From an uncultured Streptococcus sp. (GTDB lineage Bacteria; Bacillota; Bacilli; Lactobacillales; Streptococcaceae), in assembly GCF_959025735.1 (NCBI RefSeq), contig NZ_CAUFJQ010000028.1:1-18949 (forward strand): a DNA stretch of 18,949 bases. Direction: 5' to 3'. The notes beneath the pieces were generated by a model. That model was not told the origin of the DNA. It saw only the letters and a list, made by a program, of their open reading frames with translations, and ran no database searches. Positions 13,106 to 18,949 of the stretch are shown here, piece after piece. The position numbers were made by a program, and so were the translations under genes. Position 1 is the first letter of the stretch; every line of letters starts with the position of its first letter.

Positions 13106-13136
13106 ATAATTGACCTCCCTCATCATAATCCTTAAT

Positions 13137-13165
13137 ATTATATCTTAAAAGATTTAGAAAAGCAA
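13137..13165 (-). promoter_or_regulatory. Sigma-70-type promoter of mltG
   Basis: Minus strand TTGCTT (13165-13160) and perfect TATAAT (13142-13137) are 17 bases apart, between the GNAT stop (13198) and the mltG start. A transcript starting near 13130 would still contain both the ATGATG and the favoured TTG start with its SD. Confidence 0.75.
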
Positions 13166-13197
13166 TACAAATCGCCTTTCTTCTTTAAAATACCTAT

Positions 13198-13707
13198 TTA
13201 ATCAAGTTTTTCATTTTCCCAGACCAGATTGTACCAAACTTCACCCGCATATTGGGATTCTGACCGGCCTTCATTGGTAAATCCTTGCTTTTCATAATAA
13301 GGAATCAAATAATCATGACAGGTCAAATTGATCCCTTGGCGATTATCTTTCAACACAATCTCTTTGAGCGCATCAAGCAAGAGGGTTCCAACCCCTAGTC
13401 CTTGGGCTTCTTTGGCAATGGATAGACTCGTGATAGAAATAAAACCCTGTTCTAGATGGCTTAGATCTTCAACCTTTGAAAAAGAGGAATCGATCAAATA
13501 GCGCTCCGGTCTAACAGGTCCTTCTAAATAGCCTAAAATCTGACCCTGGCACTCTGCTACAAGAAATGTCGTTTGAATCTTTTCGATGTGATCTTTTAAA
13601 ATCTCACGCGCAATCGCTTCTTCTTCTGAGAAATTCTCAAGCTCAATGCGCTCGATGGCATCCAAATCCTGCAGCTCTGCCTGTCTAATGTGAATCTTTT
13701 CTTTCAT
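13198..13707 (-). CDS. GNAT acetyltransferase, AANAT-like
   Basis: GCN5-related N-acetyltransferase, 169 aa from the second of two adjacent ATGs, which lies six bases from AAGGAG (the first is only three away). The acetyl-CoA loop is AKEAQGLGVGTLLLDAL (about 98-114), following the beta-strand ISITSLSI. The C-terminal block HDYLIPYYEKQGFTNEGRS and W159 resemble arylalkylamine acetyltransferase-like GNATs. The N-terminal ENFSEEEAI also fits that subgroup. The substrate is unknown. It lies 12 bases after the second GNAT gene in the same direction, so the two are cotranscribed. The pair sits between murC and mltG, a placement conserved in streptococci as I recall, which does not by itself imply a wall role. 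Confidence 0.85.
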   Translation of the reverse strand: MKEKIHIRQAELQDLDAIERIELENFSEEEAIAREILKDHIEKIQTTFLVAECQGQILGYLEGPVRPERYLIDSSFSKVEDLSHLEQGFISITSLSIAKEAQGLGVGTLLLDALKEIVLKDNRQGINLTCHDYLIPYYEKQGFTNEGRSESQYAGEVWYNLVWENEKLD

Positions 13708-13719
13708 CATTTACTCCTT

Positions 13720-14136
13720 CTATCGTTCCCAAACCATATGGACACCTCGATCAGACTCAGCTTCATCTCGAAATCCTTGCTGGGAAAAATAAGATAGTAA
13801 GTCTTCTGGGCAATCGATCCAAATGGCTTCCTTTTCCTTTTGAACAGCTAGATCCTTTAAAGCAGCGATCAAAATAGAACCATAGCCTTGACCTTGAAAG
13901 GCTGGTCTCACTGCTAGTCGCAATACAATTAGGTCTCCTTTTAAAGGCTGGTCTTCTGTCGCAAACAAGTAAGCCACAGCATCCCCCGCCTGCTCTGCAA
14001 GCAAAGAAATGGCTTCCTTCGAACCTAGCGCTTCCTCAAGAGTGGCCTTGTGCTTCTTTTCTTCATTGTCATGAAGTTCTTCTTCTAGCAACAGCAACTG
14101 TTCTTGATCAGCTGGGGTGATTGATCGAATCATCAT
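13720..14136 (-). CDS. GNAT acetyltransferase, RimI-like
   Basis: A compact 138 aa GNAT. Motif A is VRPAFQGQGYGSILIAALK (about 77-95), after the strand LIVLRLAV. The final YFSQQGFRDEAE segment is the usual motif B. The N-terminus IRSITPADQEQLLLLEEEL is the typical GNAT opening. RimI-like proteins acetylate ribosomal protein termini, but many such genes act on small molecules, so substrate is left open. GAGG lies eight bases before the first ATG; a second ATG follows at once. It is 81 bases downstream of murC, after a hairpin, and immediately upstream of another GNAT with no recognisable similarity beyond the shared fold. Confidence 0.82.
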   Translation of the reverse strand: MMIRSITPADQEQLLLLEEELHDNEEKKHKATLEEALGSKEAISLLAEQAGDAVAYLFATEDQPLKGDLIVLRLAVRPAFQGQGYGSILIAALKDLAVQKEKEAIWIDCPEDLLSYFSQQGFRDEAESDRGVHMVWER

Positions 14137-14181
14137 CCTGCTTTCCTCATCTCATACTCCTTCAGTGGACAGATAAATTTA

Positions 14182-14207
14182 AGTCTGGAACCAATCGATT
14201 CCAGACT
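14182..14207 (-). terminator. Hairpin after murC, probable weak terminator
   Basis: AGTCTGGAA (14182-14190) and TTCCAGACT (14199-14207) form a perfect 9 bp stem with an 8-base loop, 10 bases after the murC stop. On the minus strand it is followed by TTAAATTTAT rather than a clean T-run, so termination is probably partial and the GNAT pair downstream could be read through. No clear promoter was found for the GNAT genes. Confidence 0.55.
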
Positions 14208-14217
14208 CAATCATCTC

Positions 14218-15552
14218 TTATTGTACACTATGTGTCAAACTAGATAATAAACGCTCAAATGAGTATTCATAGGTTTGAATATCTCCTGCCCCCATAAAGA
14301 CATAGACTGCATTGTCATGGTCAAGAAGAGGAGAAACATTCTCAGCTGTAATAATCGCTGAACGTTTGACAATTTTTGCTTCCAAATCTTCAACTTTCAC
14401 ATCGCCGTGATCAACTTCACGCGCAGAGCCATAGATCTGTGCCAAGTAAACAGCATCTGCTTGATTCAACGCTTCAGCAAATTCATCTAACAAAGCAATG
14501 GTCCGTGTAAAGGTATGTGGTTGGAAAATGGCTACGATTTCTTTACTTGGATATTTTTGACGGGCCGCATCCAAGGTAGCAATAATTTCTGTTGGATGAT
14601 GCGCAAAGTCATCGATGATCACTGTTCCGTTGACCACTTTTTCAGTAAAACGGCGTTTCACTCCAGCAAAAGTCTTCAAATGCTCGCGGACCAAATTTAA
14701 GTCAAATCCTGCAATATGAAGCAAGCCAATGACTGCTGTAGCATTCATGATGTTGTGGCGACCAAAAGTTGGGATATGGAATTGCCCCAAGTCTTCTCCA
14801 CGGAAATGAACGTTGAAGGTTGAACCAGTCGTTGAACGAAGCAGGTTGCTTGCCACAAAATCGTTCGTCTCCTTATCAAAACCATAGTAATAAATTTGTG
14901 CTGATGAGGTAATCCGACGCAATTCTTTGTCTTCTCCGTAGATGAAGAGGCCTTTACTAATTTGTTTGGCATAATCGTTAAAAGCATTAAAGACATCTTC
15001 TAAACTTGTGAAATAATCTGGATGGTCGAAGTCAATATTGGTGATGATGCTGTATTCAGGATGGTAAGGCATAAAGTGGCGTTCATACTCATCTGATTCA
15101 AATACGAAGTATTTGGCTGCTGCAGAACCACGACCTGTCCCGTCACCAATCAAATAACTGGTATCAGTGATATTTGATAAGACGTGAGAAAGCATCCCTG
15201 TTGTTGAGGTTTTTCCGTGTGCTCCGGCAACTCCCATGCTGACGAAGTCTCGCATAAATTCACCAAGGAATTCATGGTAGCGTTTATAGGTTAGGCCATG
15301 CTCATCTGCATAAGCGATTTCCACATTGTTATCTGGACGGAAAGCATTCCCGGCAATGAGGATCTTGTCGCCTTCCAAATTTTTCACATCAAATGGATAA
15401 ATTTGAATTCCTGCTTGTTCCAAGCCACGTTGCGTAAAGTAATACTTCTCAACATCTGACCCTTGAACCGTATGTCCCATTTGGTGAAGCATGAGGGCTA
15501 AAGCACTCATCCCTGCTCCTTTAATTCCAATAAAATGGTATGTATTAGACAT
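14218..15552 (-). CDS. murC: UDP-N-acetylmuramate--L-alanine ligase
   Basis: ATP-dependent ligase that adds L-Ala to UDP-MurNAc, the first step of the peptidoglycan stem peptide. The 444 aa protein has all three Mur ligase domains. The N-terminal UDP-binding loop is FIGIKGAGMSALALMLHQ (8-25). The ATP P-loop is GVAGAHGKTSTTG (107-119). ESDEYERHF and TNIDFDHPDYF lie in the central domain. DDFAHHPTEI and the C-terminal domain start FQPHTFTRT complete it. AAGGAG lies five bases before the ATG. It follows the disordered-protein gene by nine bases and is presumably transcribed from the promoter at 16239-16266. Confidence 0.97.
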   Translation of the reverse strand: MSNTYHFIGIKGAGMSALALMLHQMGHTVQGSDVEKYYFTQRGLEQAGIQIYPFDVKNLEGDKILIAGNAFRPDNNVEIAYADEHGLTYKRYHEFLGEFMRDFVSMGVAGAHGKTSTTGMLSHVLSNITDTSYLIGDGTGRGSAAAKYFVFESDEYERHFMPYHPEYSIITNIDFDHPDYFTSLEDVFNAFNDYAKQISKGLFIYGEDKELRRITSSAQIYYYGFDKETNDFVASNLLRSTTGSTFNVHFRGEDLGQFHIPTFGRHNIMNATAVIGLLHIAGFDLNLVREHLKTFAGVKRRFTEKVVNGTVIIDDFAHHPTEIIATLDAARQKYPSKEIVAIFQPHTFTRTIALLDEFAEALNQADAVYLAQIYGSAREVDHGDVKVEDLEAKIVKRSAIITAENVSPLLDHDNAVYVFMGAGDIQTYEYSFERLLSSLTHSVQ

Positions 15553-15561
15553 GTTTTCTCC

Positions 15562-16212
15562 TTATTCTTGATCTAGATGGGTTAAATCCAATTCTTGTTT
15601 GATTGGCTGTGGTTTCAACTTGTGCTGATCTTTATTGTATATTTGGCTAGTCTTTAAGAAATCATAATTGTTTTTCTTTTCAGTCGGTTCTGCCACTTCT
15701 GGTTCCCCTGCAGATTCGAACTCTGCAAGGATCAACTGATCTTGTCGCAATCGTTTGCTATATTTTAACAGTTCACCTGGATTTTCCTTTTGGAAGGGAG
15801 CCGTTGGCTGACCAGGTTTTCGTTCAGAAATAAATGGTTTTTTCCGTTTACTTGTAGTAGCTGCTGGATCCGTTGTCAGATAGGGGGCTGTGCGTTTCTT
15901 TTTCAGATCTTCACGAGCGCGCTCTCTCGCTTCCTCTGCATAACGATTGGCTGGGCTTTTTTTATCAATCGGCTCTTTAAAATCAGGTTTTCTTACTGGC
16001 CGTCTTTTCGGTAGGGGCTCTTCTAGTGGTTGGTGGTAAGGATGCTTAGGTTTGGTATTTTCAGCAATTGGTTGCCATTCCAAATAATTTTTATCTACAT
16101 AATCGCCTGTAATGTTACTAATCAAGTCTGTATCATCATACAGGTTCATGTGGGGCATCTCTGTTAACATCAACTCATTATCCCCTACTTGAGGAAAATA
16201 TTTTTCTGTCAT
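15562..16212 (-). CDS. Conserved streptococcal protein of unknown function, disordered and basic
   Basis: A 216 aa protein I cannot assign to a functional family. It has no signal peptide and no membrane segment. The N-terminus (about 1-50) is acidic and aromatic (NLYDDTDLISNITGDYVDK). Residues 55-150 are rich in Lys, Arg and Pro (PLPKRRPVRKPDFKEPIDKK; EEARERAREDLKKKR). The end is mixed (NNYDFLKTSQIYNK, ELDLTHLDQE). This looks intrinsically disordered with short conserved blocks at both ends, as in scaffold or nucleic-acid-binding linkers. AAAGGAAG precedes the ATG. It lies immediately downstream of its own promoter and nine bases before murC, so it is the first gene of the murC unit. I recall the same slot between SNF2 and murC in pneumococcus holding a hypothetical protein. 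Confidence 0.8.
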   Translation of the reverse strand: MTEKYFPQVGDNELMLTEMPHMNLYDDTDLISNITGDYVDKNYLEWQPIAENTKPKHPYHQPLEEPLPKRRPVRKPDFKEPIDKKSPANRYAEEARERAREDLKKKRTAPYLTTDPAATTSKRKKPFISERKPGQPTAPFQKENPGELLKYSKRLRQDQLILAEFESAGEPEVAEPTEKKNNYDFLKTSQIYNKDQHKLKPQPIKQELDLTHLDQE

Positions 16213-16238
16213 GCTTTCTTCCTTTCGACACTCCTTTA

Positions 16239-16266
16239 ATTATAAACTATTCACAGAATTTTTCAA
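16239..16266 (-). promoter_or_regulatory. Sigma-70-type promoter of the orf216-murC unit
   Basis: Minus strand TTGAAA (16266-16261) and perfect TATAAT (16244-16239) are separated by 16 bases, in the 55-base gap just after the SNF2 stop. The leader to the ATG at 16212 would be about 20 bases, containing AAAGGAAG. There is no terminator after the helicase gene, so read-through may add to expression. Confidence 0.75.
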
Positions 16267-16267
16267 G

Positions 16268-18949
16268 CTATTCTGATTGAATTCCAAGAATCTCACGAAT
16301 TTCCTCAACAGATAAACTAGATCGTGTTTCCGTTCCATCTAAAATCGTTGAGACCAAGTGTCTTTTAGATGCTTGGAGTTCTTGGATTTTTTCTTCAATC
16401 GTTCCACGGGTGATCATGCGGTAAACTTCAACATTTTGTTCCTGACCCATTCGATGGGCACGGCCAATAGCCTGGTCTTCCACTGCAGGATTCCACCACA
16501 AATCGACTAAGATGACGGTATCGGCTCCAGTGAGGTTCAATCCGACTCCTCCTGCCTTCAAAGAAATGAGAAAAGCATGGCGCTCACCTGCATTAAAAGC
16601 ATTGGTCATTTCTTGTCGATCTTTAGCGGGAGTAGAACCTGTGATTTTAAAGGAGGTCATGCCAAGCTGGGCAATCTCCTGCTCTAGGATATCCAGCATG
16701 CCTCTAAATTGAGAGAAGATCAAAACCCGGTGTTCGCCATCTTTGATTTGACCCAAAAGATCTCGAAGACTCTCCAATTTCCCACTATCTCCCTGATAGT
16801 CTTCCATAAAGAGGGCGGGGGTATCACAGATTTGGCGAAGACGCATGAGACCCGAGAGAATTTCCACCTTGCTCCGATTTAGTTCTTCCTCACTAGAGGT
16901 TCGAACCCGATCTTGAATTTGTTTTAATTGAGCCAAATAGATCGTTTTTTGACTTTCATCCAACTCATTGTGGTAGGTTGTTTCAATTAAGTCCGGTAAT
17001 TCTTGGAGCACTTCATCTTTTTTCCGTCTCATGACGAAAGGTTTGACAAAACGCGCAATGGTCTCAGGACTCAATTTTTGAAATTCTCTTTTAGCTGGGA
17101 AGAGCCCTGGAAGGACAATTTGGAAAATAGACCAGAGTTCACCCACATGATTTTCAATCGGTGTCCCAGATAAGGCAAACACATGCGGAACCTCAAAGCC
17201 ACGTAAGTGTTGGGCAATCTTGGTTTGGGCATTTTTCATGACCTGGGCTTCATCTAGAATCAAGTACTCATACTGATTCTTCTGGTATTCCTCCACATCT
17301 TGACGGAAAGACGCGTAACTAGTGATAACTACCTGTGGATTGGTTGCGATGAGTTCATCTCGGTGCTGCTTGAGACCATAGACAACTGCCACTTCCATCT
17401 GAGGAGCGAATTTTGAAAATTCTTGTTTCCAATTGTAGATGAGACTAGATGGAGCTAGAATCAAGATTTTAGTTTCTTTTTTTGCGACACTGGTCAAGAA
17501 GGAAATAGTCTGCAGGGTTTTCCCAAGCCCCATATCATCCGCTAAAATACCACCAAAACCATAATGATTTAACATGGAGAACCATTTAACCCCTGTTTCT
17601 TGGTAATCCCTCAGGGTCGCTTGGATTGTCATCTGAGGGAGTTGGAAGTCTTCTGGATGAGTCAAATCATGAGCTAAATTTCGAAAGTCTTCTGAAAAAT
17701 GAACATTGTCTTGATCTGCCAACAAATCAGATAGCTGATAAGCGGCAATCCGGCGGGCTTGTAGTTTCCCACCCTTGCTCATTTTCGCCCGCAGATCTGC
17801 TAAGGCTCGACTGATCTTCTTGGTTTCTTCATCAAAGACAAGAACTTTCCCTGTATGGCTGACAAAATAGTCTTTTTGCCCTACTAGAGCTTTGAGGACC
17901 TGGTCCACTTCGGCTGGATCCACACTTTCAAAGTCAAAACCGATCTCCAGTAGACTGCCATTAGTTTTAACATCAATTTTTGGACGCTCCACTTGATAAA
18001 GATCTAAAAGGCTATCAGAGAGGGTAACCTCTCCTAAGGCTTCAAAAGTCGGGATCTGTTGGTGAAAGAATGGATAGATTTGCTCACTTGATAAAGGACT
18101 TCTTTGGGAAGAAAAATCATCCGTAAAACCTGCTGCTAGCATGGTTGAAAAGACTTCTTGCTCCTTATCGAAATCACTAGAATAAGGAAGATTGAGGAGT
18201 TCCTCACGCGTGGTCACCACACGATCCTGGTATTGAAAGACAACATCCAGTAATACAGTCTGATCCTGTGCTAGATCAAAATGAAATTCCGGAGTGAAAT
18301 CGTGGATTAAAAAGCTGGTCGGTGCGGTAATTTGTCCCAGTTTTTTGAACTCTTTTAAACTATAGGAAAGTTTGGTCTGATCCGTTGGATCAAAATGCAG
18401 GCGTTTTTTGCGATCCTGATCCATTGGTAAGTCTTGAATCGCCTTCCATAGGGTCCGCTGTTGGGGCGTCAGGTGATAGAAGACACCATTTCGAAACAGG
18501 TAAACAGCAGACTCGACAACCTTCACTTGTGGCTCAGTAATGATCAATTCGTAAAAATCACCATGGTCTTCCACCTGAAAATGAAAGAGATCTTCCTCCC
18601 CATGGACATCCTGAAAATAGACTTCAGAAAAATCATACAAGCTATATTGCAAGAGGAAGGAATCCAAATTCATCAGTAATTCTACAGCTTCTTCAAAGAG
18701 AGTCGGTGGAAAATAAAGATGGCGCCCAGCATTGGGAAAGAAATCTTGCTCTTTTGATCCACTATCTGTGACCAAGCCTTGTAGGAAATTGATCACATCC
18801 TGACTAGGTCCATCAAATTCTAAGTAAGAAATAGGTTCATAGTAACTTTTGCCAATTGCAAAATGGCCTTCTTTCTGAAGGGTCTGCAAAAAAGCTAGCA
18901 CATCTCTGATCACATAAGAACGCTCGTCTGGCAAGCGACGAATGCGAAG
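16268..18949 (-). CDS. SNF2/RapA-type DEAD-like helicase (partial, N-terminus outside window)
   Basis: Swi2/Snf2-family DNA translocase, C-terminal 893 codons. The frame stays open to base 18949 and homologues are about 1,030 aa, so roughly 140 N-terminal residues (usually with a SWIM zinc finger) are missing; the TTG at 18934 is not taken as a start. The first 440 residues match the bacterial SNF2-associated region. Helicase motifs follow: GGILADDMGLGKTLQTISFL (Walker A), ILDEAQVMKNAQ (DEAQ box), ALSGTPIENHVGELWSIFQI, MRLRQICDTPALF, VLIFSQFRGMLDI, SLKAGGVGLNLTGADTVI and GRAHRMGQ. Role is presumed in remodelling RNA polymerase or DNA-bound proteins; the substrate is unknown. No insertion or frameshift is visible. 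Confidence 0.92.
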   Translation of the reverse strand, partial: LRIRRLPDERSYVIRDVLAFLQTLQKEGHFAIGKSYYEPISYLEFDGPSQDVINFLQGLVTDSGSKEQDFFPNAGRHLYFPPTLFEEAVELLMNLDSFLLQYSLYDFSEVYFQDVHGEEDLFHFQVEDHGDFYELIITEPQVKVVESAVYLFRNGVFYHLTPQQRTLWKAIQDLPMDQDRKKRLHFDPTDQTKLSYSLKEFKKLGQITAPTSFLIHDFTPEFHFDLAQDQTVLLDVVFQYQDRVVTTREELLNLPYSSDFDKEQEVFSTMLAAGFTDDFSSQRSPLSSEQIYPFFHQQIPTFEALGEVTLSDSLLDLYQVERPKIDVKTNGSLLEIGFDFESVDPAEVDQVLKALVGQKDYFVSHTGKVLVFDEETKKISRALADLRAKMSKGGKLQARRIAAYQLSDLLADQDNVHFSEDFRNLAHDLTHPEDFQLPQMTIQATLRDYQETGVKWFSMLNHYGFGGILADDMGLGKTLQTISFLTSVAKKETKILILAPSSLIYNWKQEFSKFAPQMEVAVVYGLKQHRDELIATNPQVVITSYASFRQDVEEYQKNQYEYLILDEAQVMKNAQTKIAQHLRGFEVPHVFALSGTPIENHVGELWSIFQIVLPGLFPAKREFQKLSPETIARFVKPFVMRRKKDEVLQELPDLIETTYHNELDESQKTIYLAQLKQIQDRVRTSSEEELNRSKVEILSGLMRLRQICDTPALFMEDYQGDSGKLESLRDLLGQIKDGEHRVLIFSQFRGMLDILEQEIAQLGMTSFKITGSTPAKDRQEMTNAFNAGERHAFLISLKAGGVGLNLTGADTVILVDLWWNPAVEDQAIGRAHRMGQEQNVEVYRMITRGTIEEKIQELQASKRHLVSTILDGTETRSSLSVEEIREILGIQSE

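Noticed and set aside
16268..18949. Possible restriction or phage-defence helicase
   Set aside because: SNF2 motifs can occur in defence systems, but its place beside murC and intact housekeeping neighbours matches the core streptococcal locus, with no nuclease or methylase nearby.

Overview
The window reads as a core chromosomal segment of an oral Streptococcus, probably from the mitis/sanguinis/parasanguinis neighbourhood. The evidence is gene content and order: yneF-murI-rdgB-phosphodiesterase-cbpB-xerDL-scpA-scpB-rluB-yidD, acylphosphatase-yidC2, and SNF2-orf-murC-GNAT-mltG-greA. Other supports are the moderate G+C, the lysA of an L-Lys-peptidoglycan organism, and a dispersed inverted repeat of a kind I associate with oral streptococci. 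The species call is inference. I see no rRNA, tRNA, IS element, prophage or CRISPR array. Coding density is very high, and every gene except acylphosphatase and yidC2 lies on the minus strand.

Region A (1-6196, minus strand) is a ten-gene operon. It starts at a clear promoter (TTGAAA, 17 bases, TATAAT) whose -35 box lies inside the last codons of lysA. Order of transcription is yneF, murI (D-Glu supply), rdgB (nucleotide pool cleaning, with an unexplained N-terminal domain), a YfcE-type phosphodiesterase, cbpB (CBS-pair protein of the c-di-AMP-binding DarB type), xerDL (degenerate tyrosine recombinase), scpA, scpB (condensin partners of SMC), rluB (23S pseudouridine synthase) and yidD (membrane insertion factor). 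From murI to yidD all eight junctions overlap, by 1 to 28 bases, so the genes are probably translationally coupled. A 77-base gap before murI holds mutually exclusive hairpins that could hide or expose its ribosome binding site. The operon ends in the dispersed repeat at 1-100.

Region B (6186-9567, minus) holds lysA, a Bax-inhibitor-1 membrane protein, an HD-domain hydrolase and a TrmH-type RNA methyltransferase. A strong terminator follows the BI-1 gene, and its T-tract abuts the lysA promoter. Region C (9574-10977) starts at a divergent control region. The trmH -10 box lies only six bases before its ATG, suggesting a leaderless message. On the other side are acylphosphatase and YidC2, the lipoprotein-type insertase with a basic tail.

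Region D (11031-18949, minus) is cell wall and transcription. A SNF2-family helicase runs off the right edge. Then come a disordered basic protein of unknown function, murC, two GNAT acetyltransferases, mltG and greA. Promoters are visible before the disordered-protein gene and before mltG. Hairpins follow murC, mltG and greA. Convergent terminators separate yidC2 from greA.

No obviously new biological system is present. The best leads are the operon linking c-di-AMP sensing, a catalytically degraded Xer protein and condensin; the N-terminal domain on RdgB; the orphan disordered protein upstream of murC; and several compact regulatory arrangements (murI SD switch, leaderless trmH, mltG/greA hairpin).
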